Shown here in pieces: positions 38,550 to 45,526 of a stretch of 45,526 bases of DNA (positions are counted from its first letter, which is position 1; the number at the start of each line of letters is the position of its first letter). A program made the position numbers and the translations under genes. This DNA is from a virus, in IMG/VR virus record IMGVR_UViG_3300047472_000308, positions 1 to 45,526 of that record. The stretch is one strand, 5' to 3'. The notes under the pieces are model-generated. The model worked only from the letters and a program-made list of their open reading frames with translations, was not told the origin of the DNA and did not search any database.

Positions 38550-39119
38550 TCAGGCCGGCGGGTTGTTGCAGTCGAACGCGACCACGCACACGCCGCTTTC
38601 CACCCACCGCGAGACGCGGCCGATGATGGTGTTGGTGGACGCGGTCAGCGTGAACGTGTCGTCGTCGCTTGCATAGACAAGCGGCCCGTCGTTGGCAGTG
38701 ATTGCCGTGGCGCCGGCGACCGGGATCTGCACCTGTCCACGGCGCCGCGTGCGTACGCGCTTATCGCCCGCCGCGCCAGCGCTGTTGTCGACGATGGTCT
38801 CGGCAAAGCCAAGGAAGGGGTCGCCCGCCTGGAGTGGTCGCGCATAGCCCGAACCGTTCTCGCCCACGGCGGCGCCCTCGTAGATGATGTCCGCTGCGAT
38901 CACCGGGTACTCCTGGATATCGCCAAGCTCGTAGGGACGCGCCTTGTTCGCCGCCAGCGTCGTCATGCCGATGCCGAGCAGCATCCAGTCGCTCGGGTTG
39001 ACGGCGCCGAGCAGACTCGACACACGGAGCGCGTCGGCGCCCTGCGGGGCGGCGAGCGCAACGCCCGCTAGGACGATCGCCAAGACGGCGGCGATCAGGC
39101 CGATGTGACTGATTTTCAT
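38550..39119 (-). CDS. Head decoration protein with an N-terminal hydrophobic leader
   Basis: 189 aa from ATG 39119 (AGGA 7 nt upstream). From about residue 52 (MTTLAANKARPYELGDIQEY, VIAADIIYEGAAVGENG, GYARPLQAGDPFLGFAETIV) it is like phage capsid cement/decoration proteins. Ahead of it are ~50 residues with a signal-peptide-like run (HIGLIAAVLAIVLAGVALAA). ATG 38966 would remove the leader but has no ribosome binding site. A leader on a capsid protein is odd; whether it is made, cut or used is unknown. Confidence 0.8.
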   Translation of the reverse strand: MKISHIGLIAAVLAIVLAGVALAAPQGADALRVSSLLGAVNPSDWMLLGIGMTTLAANKARPYELGDIQEYPVIAADIIYEGAAVGENGSGYARPLQAGDPFLGFAETIVDNSAGAAGDKRVRTRRRGQVQIPVAGATAITANDGPLVYASDDDTFTLTASTNTIIGRVSRWVESGVCVVAFDCNNPPA

Positions 39120-39160
39120 GAGCTTTTCCTGGGAGTTGAGGGGTGTGATGCGTGCCGGGT

Positions 39161-39646
39161 TCAGGACTTCTTCATGACCTTGGCCTGGCCGGCAGCGGTC
39201 GCGCGCTCGTAGGCGACGTAGGCGCCCAGGCTCGAGAACTCGGCGTGCAGCTCGGCGGACGCTTCCCATTCAGCCTTGCAGCGCTCTTCGAGCGGCAGCT
39301 TGGCGCGCTCAGCGGCGGCTGCCGCAGCCTGCGCCGCGGCATCCGGCTTGACGGTTGCGCCAGGCGCGAGCGCCACGACGCCCGGCGCATCGCTGCCCAG
39401 TGCCGCAGCCTGCGTCTGGCGCGTCTTCTTCTCGGCGGCGAGGACCTGCAGTGCCGCGTCGCCGCCGCTGGTCTTGCCGTCGAACTTGAGCGAGTCGATG
39501 AGAGCCTCGTGGCCGGGGATCAGCGCTCCCTCCACTGCCTTGATTCGTGCACGCTCCTCGGAGGCGCCCGTGGTGCGGCCCTCGTCGAGCAGTGCCTGGA
39601 CAAGCTCGGGCGCCTCGGCCGCGAGCTTTTCGCGAGTGATCGTCAT
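39161..39646 (-). CDS. Nested scaffold protein (Nu3-like), internal start
   Basis: 161 aa in the same frame as the protease gene, starting at ATG 39646. AGGAG lies 8 nt before this ATG, a far better ribosome binding site than the full-length gene has. The product (MTITREKLAAEAPELVQALL onward) is helical and highly charged. In lambda the scaffold Nu3 arises the same way from gene C. Having more scaffold than protease in the procapsid would follow. Confidence 0.75.
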   Translation of the reverse strand: MTITREKLAAEAPELVQALLDEGRTTGASEERARIKAVEGALIPGHEALIDSLKFDGKTSGGDAALQVLAAEKKTRQTQAAALGSDAPGVVALAPGATVKPDAAAQAAAAAAERAKLPLEERCKAEWEASAELHAEFSSLGAYVAYERATAAGQAKVMKKS

Positions 39647-40534
39647 GGATGTGACTCCTGGGGTTGGTAGGTGAACGGTGCGGCCCGACGCAGCACCGGC
39701 GCGGTCGCGATTGAGTTGCTCGATCAGCGCGTCGAGGGTGGAGACACCGTCCACCAGCCCGGCCGCGATGGCCTGCTTTCCGATGAAGACGCGGCCCTCG
39801 GCCATGTCCTGCAAGACCTTCTCTTCGCTGACGCCGCGGTTCGCAGCAACGTTTGCCACGAACAGCGAGTACATGTAGTCGACCTGCTCCTGCATGGTCT
39901 GGCGTCCCGACTCGCTGAGCGGTCCGTACTGGCTGGCGATGCGTTTGAACTTGCCTGCGAAGATCTCGGTTGTCTTCACGCCGCGTTGCTCCTCGGCCTT
40001 CGACACGTCGACATGCGTCGCGACGACACCGATTGAGCCGACACCAGTGGTGTCGTCTTCGATGTAGATCTGCTGGCCAGCGGACCCGACCCAGTACGCC
40101 GCGCTCAACATCATTCCACCGCCCAGCGTGGCGACCGGCTTCGTGTCGCGCGCGCTGCGGATCACGTTCGCAAGCGTCTGCGTGCCGTCGACGGTCCCAC
40201 CCGGGCTGTCGATCGCCATGACGATGCTGTGCACTGACGGATCGGCGAGCGCAGCTCGCACGTCGCGCGCGATGAGCTCGGTGGACGCGCCGCCGGAGAT
40301 CTGCATGAAGAGGTTCGCGCGCTTCGCGATGACCCCTTCAACGGGGATCACCGCCACGCCGTCGACTATGTCGAAGGCCTTCGGTTCGTTCGCGAGCGGG
40401 CGCCCCAGCCGCGCCTCGACTGCGCCGATATCGATCTTCTCGCCGCGCATGTGCGTCGCGTAGATCGCCTGGATCTCAAGCAACTTCGAAGGCTCGATGG
40501 CCCAGGGAGCGGTGAGAACGTCGAGGAGTTTCAT
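39161..40534 (-). CDS. S49 head maturation protease fused to scaffold region (gpC-like)
   Basis: 457 aa. The protease part (~1-290) is SppA/S49-type: VAVIPVEGVIAKRANLF, SIVMAIDSPGGTVDGTQTLA, then GGMMLSAAYWVGSAGQQIYI with the Ser nucleophile candidate in MLSAAYW, and DTTGVGSIGVV. The C-terminal ~160 residues are charged and helical, as in scaffolds, and end in a small basic tail (AAGQAKVMKKS). An internal start (39646) should release the scaffold separately, as Nu3 within C of lambda. No Shine-Dalgarno is seen before ATG 40534; a 24-bp inverted-repeat site lies 47 bp upstream. Confidence 0.9.
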   Translation of the reverse strand: MKLLDVLTAPWAIEPSKLLEIQAIYATHMRGEKIDIGAVEARLGRPLANEPKAFDIVDGVAVIPVEGVIAKRANLFMQISGGASTELIARDVRAALADPSVHSIVMAIDSPGGTVDGTQTLANVIRSARDTKPVATLGGGMMLSAAYWVGSAGQQIYIEDDTTGVGSIGVVATHVDVSKAEEQRGVKTTEIFAGKFKRIASQYGPLSESGRQTMQEQVDYMYSLFVANVAANRGVSEEKVLQDMAEGRVFIGKQAIAAGLVDGVSTLDALIEQLNRDRAGAASGRTVHLPTPGVTSMTITREKLAAEAPELVQALLDEGRTTGASEERARIKAVEGALIPGHEALIDSLKFDGKTSGGDAALQVLAAEKKTRQTQAAALGSDAPGVVALAPGATVKPDAAAQAAAAAAERAKLPLEERCKAEWEASAELHAEFSSLGAYVAYERATAAGQAKVMKKS

Positions 40535-40580
40535 TGAGGCACTGTGTGGATCAGTGCCGGGAATGTAGAAAACTTACGCT

Positions 40581-40604
40581 GTCTCAAATAGGGCAAATTG
40601 AGAC
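40581..40604 (-). repeat. 24-bp inverted-repeat site, copy 2, before the protease gene
   Basis: On the plus strand GTCTCAA, a 10-bp centre ATAGGGCAAA, then TTGAGAC. All 24 bases equal those at 42516-42539. It starts within the portal stop codon and ends 47 bp before the protease ATG on the minus strand. Thirteen bases after it, on the minus strand, comes TACATT, a -10-like hexamer. Likely an activator-dependent promoter site. Confidence 0.7.
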
Positions 40605-42250
40605 TACTCGACCACGGCGGCCTTCTTCGTGACGGTTTCGTCGTCGGACTCCGGTTCTGCCGGCGCAGCCGCAGCGGCCGGCGCGGCGGGCATTGCAGTC
40701 CCGTCTCGCTTCTGCGCCTCGACCTCGCGCACGCGCTGCCGGTGCTTGACCTCCCATGGAATGCCGTCGTGCAGGATGCTCTCTGCGTCGAGCGTGCTGA
40801 TTTCCATATCGACGCGATCGCGCGCTGCTTTCACTTCCTTGCCCGGATCAATGGAGCCCGGACCGTCACCGGTCCAGACAGAGCCGCACCAGGCCGCCCG
40901 CACAAGGTCATCCGCGAAGAAGCCCGGAGCCGAGATGCGGCCCTCCGCGACCTCGTCAGCAAGCCACAGCTCCACCACAGGCTGGCAGAGGTTGGTGATG
41001 GTGTGCTCGCGGCGCGCACGAAAGAACTTCCACGCCATGAGCAACGCGCCGCGTGCTGCGGTGTAGCTGCTCTGGAAGTGCATCACGAGCACCTCGTAGG
41101 GCAGTTCGAGCGCCACCCCGATCTGGCGCAGGATCGCGAGCACGAACGGATCGAACTGGGGATTCGGCCGCCCCGGCGTGTGCGTCTGGATCTCCTCGCC
41201 GGGGAGCAGGTTGACCGCCTTGCTCGTGCCGAGTTCGCCGTTGTTGAGCGCGCCGTCCCATTCCGTCGCCTGCTTCACGATGCTCTCCTGCGCATCGTCG
41301 TCGAAGAGCTTGTCGAAGGCTTCGGCGTCCATCTTCACAAACACGCTGAAGATGGCCGAGTCCACAGCCGCTTTCAGTTCGGCGTCGGTGTACCTGCTGA
41401 GCTGCTTGAGCGGCTCCAGGATAGGTGCGATCCAGGGAACTCCTCGTACCTGGCCGGGGCGCAGCGTCTTGAAGCTGTGGAGAACGTTCCGGCGGCCCGT
41501 CTTCTCGCCGCGCATGGCCACGCGCTGCCAGGTATTGCCGGCACTCCGAAAGTCACCGGGATGCTTCTTCGCGATATGCACTGCCACCGCTTCATTCGTC
41601 TCTGGCGCCAGTTCGATGCCGTCGATCAACGTCTCGGTGTCCGCCTTGTAGTCGGGGTTGCAGACCTGGTCGGCCTCGATCAGTTGGAGTGCAAGACGGG
41701 CAGGTCGACCTGCGCGAGCGATGCGCGGCGTCACGACGAATGAATCGCCGCTTTCCAGCTCGGTTCGGAAGCTCAGTTCCTGGATCTCGTAGAAGTTGAG
41801 GCGACGACCCACGTCGCAGTCCTTCGACTCGGCCCAGGCCTTGAAACGTCGAGCGGTGTCGGCGCTCCACGCCGTTGCCTCTTCTTCGGTCAGGCCAAGG
41901 GCGGCGGCATCGATCGCGGGCGTGTAGGTCAAGCCGGTGCCCACCACGTGACTCACCGTGGTGTTCATCGCACCGACGGCGATAGGCGCGTTCCGGAACT
42001 GGTCCCTGCTGCGGGCCCGCAGCATGGGTAGATCGCCAATGATGTCCGACGTGGGCGACCCTGCGCCGACGCGCCAGTTGGCCAAGCTCTTCTTGTCGAT
42101 CCTGGCACCGGTGTATCCGCCCGCCAGCGCGAGGTGCGCGCGGTGCACCATGCGCTGCTTCGCGACCGCCGGAGCAAAGTACGCAATCGCCTTGTCCAGC
42201 AGGTTCTGCTGCACGAGCGGGTGGCGGCCGATTCGCTTTTCTTCAGCCAT
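40604..42250 (-). CDS. Portal protein (lambda gpB-like)
   Basis: 548 aa from ATG 42250 (TGATG overlap with the gpW-like gene). Lambda-type portal marks: ANWRVGAGSPTSDIIGDLPM, RARSRDQFRNAPIAVGAMNT, VVGTGLTYTP, LIEADQVCNPDYKAD, GRRNVLHSFKTLRPGQVRGV and SSYTAARGALLMAWKFFRARR. A Pro/Ala-rich end follows (MPAAPAAAAAPAEPESDDE). The ring of 12 subunits at one vertex forms the DNA gate for the terminase motor. Confidence 0.92.
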   Translation of the reverse strand: MAEEKRIGRHPLVQQNLLDKAIAYFAPAVAKQRMVHRAHLALAGGYTGARIDKKSLANWRVGAGSPTSDIIGDLPMLRARSRDQFRNAPIAVGAMNTTVSHVVGTGLTYTPAIDAAALGLTEEEATAWSADTARRFKAWAESKDCDVGRRLNFYEIQELSFRTELESGDSFVVTPRIARAGRPARLALQLIEADQVCNPDYKADTETLIDGIELAPETNEAVAVHIAKKHPGDFRSAGNTWQRVAMRGEKTGRRNVLHSFKTLRPGQVRGVPWIAPILEPLKQLSRYTDAELKAAVDSAIFSVFVKMDAEAFDKLFDDDAQESIVKQATEWDGALNNGELGTSKAVNLLPGEEIQTHTPGRPNPQFDPFVLAILRQIGVALELPYEVLVMHFQSSYTAARGALLMAWKFFRARREHTITNLCQPVVELWLADEVAEGRISAPGFFADDLVRAAWCGSVWTGDGPGSIDPGKEVKAARDRVDMEISTLDAESILHDGIPWEVKHRQRVREVEAQKRDGTAMPAAPAAAAAPAEPESDDETVTKKAAVVE

Positions 42251-42474
42251 CACCGGCTCACGATCGTGCGTGCCCGGCCGCGCCCCGCTGCCTGAGCGTT
42301 GGCCGTCGTGAGACGCTGGGACCACAGCTCGATGCCCTGCTGAATGTCGCCCAGGTTGGCGCGAGTCAATTTTCTTCCGGCGATTTCGTACGACTGGTTC
42401 AGCAGAACAGCGGCCTCGGCCGCGATGTAGAGGTCGAGCTGCTGCTGGGCGAGGGCGGGACTGAAGGCGGGCAT
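42250..42474 (-). CDS. gpW-like head-tail connector (DUF6148-like)
   Basis: 74 aa from ATG 42474, GGAG 5 nt upstream. LYIAAEAAVLLNQSYEIAGR followed by KLTRANLGDIQQGIELWSQR and a basic tail is the typical small protein encoded just ahead of lambda-type portals, comparable to gpW. It probably plugs the portal ring from below. Its start is 42 bp after a 24-bp inverted-repeat site. Confidence 0.78.
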   Translation of the reverse strand: MPAFSPALAQQQLDLYIAAEAAVLLNQSYEIAGRKLTRANLGDIQQGIELWSQRLTTANAQAAGRGRARTIVSR

Positions 42475-42515
42475 GGATGCTCCATTGGCGATGCGCAGTC
42501 TATGAATGAAAGGTC

Positions 42516-42539
42516 GTCTCAAATAGGGCAAATTGAGAC
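42516..42539 (-). repeat. 24-bp inverted-repeat site, copy 1, after the Mor-like gene
   Basis: Identical in all 24 bases to 40581-40604. Here the symmetry is longer: 10-bp perfect arms GTCGTCTCAA and TTGAGACGAC around a 10-bp centre (42513-42542). It begins in the stop codon of the Mor-like gene. On the minus strand TAGACT, a -10-like hexamer, follows 13 bases later, the same distance as in copy 2. Confidence 0.72.
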
Positions 42540-42541
42540 GA

Positions 42542-42859
42542 CTACGGAGGTGACCGCCGCTTCATGTGGCGGTAGAGGGTCGCGCGGCTGACGCCATACC
42601 GTTGCTGCAGCTCGTCGTCCCGAAGGTTGCTCACTGCGTCGATCACGAACTGCTTGCGCTCGTCCGAGCTGAGACGCCGCTGCTTGCCCTTGGCCACAAA
42701 CCACCGTCGGCCGCCGAACTGCTCGCGAACATCGGTCTCGACACGTTTCACCAGATCCGGCGCCAGGTTCGGCACCACGAGGGCGACCATGCGAAGGATC
42801 TCGCGCACGATATCGGCGTCGTCGGCGCCCGTGCTGCTCTGCTCCGTAGGTGCGGTCAC
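42542..42859 (-). CDS. Mor-like transcription activator
   Basis: 105 aa from GTG 42859 (GAGG 6 nt upstream), overlapping the TerL stop (GTGA). The second half is a Mor/C-type region: FGGRRWFVAKGKQRRLSSDE, then an HTH RDDELQQRYGVSRATLYRHM. Mu Mor and C activate middle and late promoters that have a poor -35. A regulator gene inside a head module, directly followed by an inverted-repeat site that recurs before the protease gene, fits a local activator of head-gene promoters. The site link is inference. Confidence 0.78.
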   Translation of the reverse strand: MTAPTEQSSTGADDADIVREILRMVALVVPNLAPDLVKRVETDVREQFGGRRWFVAKGKQRRLSSDERKQFVIDAVSNLRDDELQQRYGVSRATLYRHMKRRSPP

Positions 42860-44883
42860 TGGCCGCCTCGCTTCGTGCCGGTCAGCGAAATGCGCCCGCC
42901 TGGACCGCGCTGCTTCACCACGATCGATTCAGCAAGCGGGACGGCGGGCGCGGCGACTGCACCTGGCGACGGTTCCTGGAAGAGATCAAGCTCGCGCGGC
43001 GCAATGCGCTGCTCGCGCCGAGCCCAGCTAGGCTCGCGGTACTTGTCGATGCCCAGGTAGCAGGCTGCCGCGTATGCGTAGACCATGCAGTCGCTCGCCT
43101 CTTCGCGTTTGCCCTGCGGGGTGATCCAGCGCATGAACGGCTTTCCCTGCACGACGACCGGCAACTTCCTCGCGGCGGTCATCTGCTCGAACTCGTCCGT
43201 GGTCTCGAACGCCTTCGGCACGTGCACGAAGCCGCCCGCGCCGGCGACCGTCAGGCGCATGCGGCCGTAGAGCAGATCCTTCGCGGTGTCGGTCCCAATG
43301 GGCCAGAGCTTGACGCCGCGCTCGATCTTCTGCCCATGCCAGTCGACATCCTGGAGCGTCGGCTTCCCGAGAATCGGCGCACCCGCCTTGCTCGCGCCCT
43401 TGATCGCCAGCACGTGCGAGCGAGAGTGATTCCGGCAGTAGGTATACGCGGCGTGCGTGTTGTGGCCGCCGGTGTCGACGCAGGTCGCCTCGATCAGCAC
43501 CTGGTTGCCGCTCGCGTGCATGATCGGCGTGCGACGGATCTCGGTCAGCCTGGTCCACGGCGAACCGGGGGCACCCTCATCGAGGTTCGGATCGCCGAAG
43601 ATCACGTGCACTTCGACCAGCCAGCTCTCCTCGCCGCGCCCGTAGGCCCAGATCCGCGCTTCGAGTCGATCGGGCTGCGTGTCCACCCCCATGGTGACCA
43701 TGAGGCCGCGCAGCGGGACCTTGCCGGTTTCGTACGGCTCTGCCCGCCGGCGCAGCGTCTCGCTGTCCGCCCCGGTGCCGTCCTCTTTCCATGTTTCCGC
43801 CAGGCTCGAATTCACGAACTCCTTCAGCGGCGCGCTGTTCCCTTTGCGCTTCTCCACTTGGGCGGTGTCCCACTTCTCGACGAGCGCCGCCCATGACCGC
43901 CAGCCGAGAGGGCTGTAGAGCTTGTTGAGCTGGAAACCGGCACGCCTGCCTCTGCCCGCCCCAGGCGCTGCAGGTATCCAGATCCCCTCGCGCAGCATGA
44001 ATTCCTTGTTGTGCTCCTCGATGGCCGCCCCGCACTTGATGCACACATAGACGGCCGTCTCCGGCCGCGCCGCGCCCTGCAGCGTCCGTAGCCATTTCAG
44101 GCCGTGCTCCGTTTCGGCTCCCCACACGAGCACCTGGCGCTCGCCACAGTGCGGGCACGGGACGTGGTAGCGCCGCTGGTCGCTGGCGAGGTACTCGGTC
44201 TCGATGGCGCTGGCACCGCGAACGGTCGGCGTGCTCGCGATCACGAGCTTGCGCCGACCGAAATTGCTCATACGCTCTTCGAGCAGCGCGAGCGGCGGAC
44301 CCTGGTTGTCGACGTCGGCAGGCCACTTGTCGACCTCGTCGGCGGCGGCGAAGCCGAGCGGCTTGGAGGCCAGCGAACTGGCGCTGTTCGCGCCGCCGAA
44401 GAACACCGCGAATCCACCCTTGATCGATCGGGCCTTCCAGGTGCTCGACTCGTCGCGGCTGCGCTGCACCGTCACCAGGCCGTCCATTGCCGGCGTCTGC
44501 TGCACCGTCGGCAGGAAGCGCAGGCCGCTGTGTTCCTGTGCGTCCTGCAGGGTCGGCTGCACCATCATCATGTCCTGCGGTTCCGTGTGGATCCGCTGCA
44601 TGATGGAGTTGTAGATGACCTCCGTCTTGCCGAGCTGCGTCGCGAACATCAGCACGATGCGCTCGTACGGCGAGAAAGAGCTCACGCAGGTCATCGGCTC
44701 GACCAGGTACGGCGTCCGCTCGTTGCGCCACTGGCCGCGCTCCGGGCCTTTCGCGATGCGGCGGAACTTCTGCGCCCACTGTGCTGTGTCGACGTGCGGC
44801 GGCGGCCTGAGGTAGCGATCCCTGCACCGATCGAGAATCTCGACGGCGCGGAGTTCGTCGCCCGGCAGGTCGCGAGCGCTCAT
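42856..44883 (-). CDS. Terminase large subunit (gpA family)
   Basis: 675 aa from ATG 44883 (ATGA overlap with the small subunit). ATPase: YERIVLMFATQLGKTEVIYN is the Walker A region, GFAAADEVDKW the Walker B. A Cys set (CPHCGE, CIKCGA) is inserted as a zinc ribbon, typical of lambda gpA. The nuclease half follows (VTMGVDTQPDRLEARIWAYG with a metal-binding Asp; CVDTGGHNTHAAYTYCR; REEASDCMVYAYAAACY). The motor cuts and pumps DNA into the head. gpA-type enzymes usually cut at cos. Confidence 0.93.
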   Translation of the reverse strand: MSARDLPGDELRAVEILDRCRDRYLRPPPHVDTAQWAQKFRRIAKGPERGQWRNERTPYLVEPMTCVSSFSPYERIVLMFATQLGKTEVIYNSIMQRIHTEPQDMMMVQPTLQDAQEHSGLRFLPTVQQTPAMDGLVTVQRSRDESSTWKARSIKGGFAVFFGGANSASSLASKPLGFAAADEVDKWPADVDNQGPPLALLEERMSNFGRRKLVIASTPTVRGASAIETEYLASDQRRYHVPCPHCGERQVLVWGAETEHGLKWLRTLQGAARPETAVYVCIKCGAAIEEHNKEFMLREGIWIPAAPGAGRGRRAGFQLNKLYSPLGWRSWAALVEKWDTAQVEKRKGNSAPLKEFVNSSLAETWKEDGTGADSETLRRRAEPYETGKVPLRGLMVTMGVDTQPDRLEARIWAYGRGEESWLVEVHVIFGDPNLDEGAPGSPWTRLTEIRRTPIMHASGNQVLIEATCVDTGGHNTHAAYTYCRNHSRSHVLAIKGASKAGAPILGKPTLQDVDWHGQKIERGVKLWPIGTDTAKDLLYGRMRLTVAGAGGFVHVPKAFETTDEFEQMTAARKLPVVVQGKPFMRWITPQGKREEASDCMVYAYAAACYLGIDKYREPSWARREQRIAPRELDLFQEPSPGAVAAPAVPLAESIVVKQRGPGGRISLTGTKRGGQ

Positions 44884-45458
44884 TGACCCGGCTCCAGCTT
44901 GCGCACCTCGGCGCTGGCCAGCGTCTCCAGCGCCTTCCGATGTTCCGCGTCGAGCATCTGCTCGATCTTGAACACGTCGCTCTCCGCTGCCAGCAACGGA
45001 GCCAGGCGGGCGCGCACCTGGAGGAGGTGCTCGCGCGCCGACGCGAGCATGGCCGACCACACGCCCTCGACCGCGGCGACGCTGATCAGGTCGCGTCGCT
45101 GCTCGGCCAGCCGCAGCTCGGCGAGTTCGGCATCCGCTGCTTCGCGTCGCCCGCGCCACATCGTGTAGTCGTCGGGCGGCGTCGGCTCCGCGCGAGGTGT
45201 CGTCGGCGCCGGAGGCTCGGACAGCAGGTCAGGGGTGTCCACACGTGTGGACGCTTCCACGGCCACCTCCGCCGGCGCAGGCTTCGAACCGATCCGGGCG
45301 CGGCTGTTCTGCGCCCACTGGATGTCCGCCACCGTCGGGTCGATCAGTCCGTCGATCAGGCTGATCCGCTTCGCCTTCACGGCCTTGTGCACCGCGACGG
45401 CCGAGCAGCCGCGATGCTTGGCGTATTCCGCCTGCGTGATCAACTTAACTTCGGCCAT
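44880..45458 (-). CDS. Terminase small subunit (Nu1-like)
   Basis: 192 aa from ATG 45458 (a TTG at 45482 is in frame). The N-terminus is a winged-helix DNA-binding part (ITQAEYAKHRGCSAVAVHKA, KAKRISLIDG), then a Pro-rich linker, then a helical C-terminal region for large-subunit contact (MWRGRREAADAELAELRLAE, LISVAAVEGVWSAMLASARE). Its start is 18 bp from the wrapped stop of the edge-spanning gene, so there is almost no intergenic room for a cos site. Confidence 0.88.
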   Translation of the reverse strand: MAEVKLITQAEYAKHRGCSAVAVHKAVKAKRISLIDGLIDPTVADIQWAQNSRARIGSKPAPAEVAVEASTRVDTPDLLSEPPAPTTPRAEPTPPDDYTMWRGRREAADAELAELRLAEQRRDLISVAAVEGVWSAMLASAREHLLQVRARLAPLLAAESDVFKIEQMLDAEHRKALETLASAEVRKLEPGQ

Positions 45459-45526
45459 GCGACTTAACCGTCCGATTAACAAAGTTGGCGGCCGTGCACT
45501 AGCGCGACAACGGGGTTCGAATTACC

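Noticed and set aside
1-45526. CRISPR array, insertion sequence or diversity-generating retroelement
   Set aside because: No regular spaced repeats, no transposase and no reverse transcriptase were seen; the fibre genes lack a template-repeat partner.

Overview
The window reads as one complete temperate phage genome of a high-GC betaproteobacterium (probably Burkholderiales), written as a circle opened at an arbitrary point. Three things support this. The gene that runs off the left edge on the minus strand stays in frame when continued from the right edge, and stops after 16 more codons (TAA at 45476-45478). A single attachment core, the 3' half of a tRNA-Arg(ACG) gene, lies in the middle of the window (17973-18017) beside the integrase and is flanked on both sides by the same 13-bp repeat, as in attP and not attL or attR. 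The head and tail set is complete and has no bacterial genes around it. The host is inferred from composition, gene families and the tRNA type; no species is claimed.

Layout. (a) 1-4898, minus strand: Cro-like regulator, a CII-position regulator, a Toprim primase, an SF3 (D5-type) helicase, an iteron-like repeat field, and the edge-spanning minor-tail/neck-like gene. (b) 4899-6323: lysogeny switch with a CI-like repressor lacking a peptidase domain, then a membrane-anchored protein and a rho-independent terminator. (c) 6375-17933, plus strand: an early operon of about 19 genes, mostly joined by ATGA overlaps: small membrane proteins, a dNMP kinase, a ParB-like protein, a DUF551 protein, an HNH protein, Gp37/Gp68 (DUF5131), an ASCH-like protein, an excisionase-like protein and a tyrosine integrase. 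(d) 17926-18045: attP. (e) 18214-20117, minus strand: an A+T-richer three-gene cassette with a TIGR04255 protein, a candidate moron or defence system. (f) 20351-22448: accessory genes around a perfect LexA-type box, including an SRAP/YedK protein. (g) 45458 down to 22426, minus strand: the late genes in order TerS, TerL, Mor-like activator, gpW-like, portal, S49 protease with nested scaffold, decoration, Mu-type capsid, head-tail joining, tail terminator, tail tube, tail chaperones with a -1 frameshift, tape measure, tail tip, fibres, endolysin and overlapping spanins.

How it works together. Five copies of the palindrome TAGCG-NNN-CGCTA place one repressor over two near-identical promoters. 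One fires leftward into cro, replication and, round the circle, the late genes. The other fires rightward into the early operon. A second control layer is suggested in the head genes: a Mor-like activator gene is followed at once by a 24-bp inverted-repeat site, and an identical site lies before the protease/scaffold gene, each 13 nt from a -10-like hexamer. A LexA box before a 97-aa gene offers a possible SOS input, because the repressor itself has no self-cleavage domain. The virion looks like a siphovirus with lambda-type packaging and tail genes but a Mu gpT-type capsid protein.
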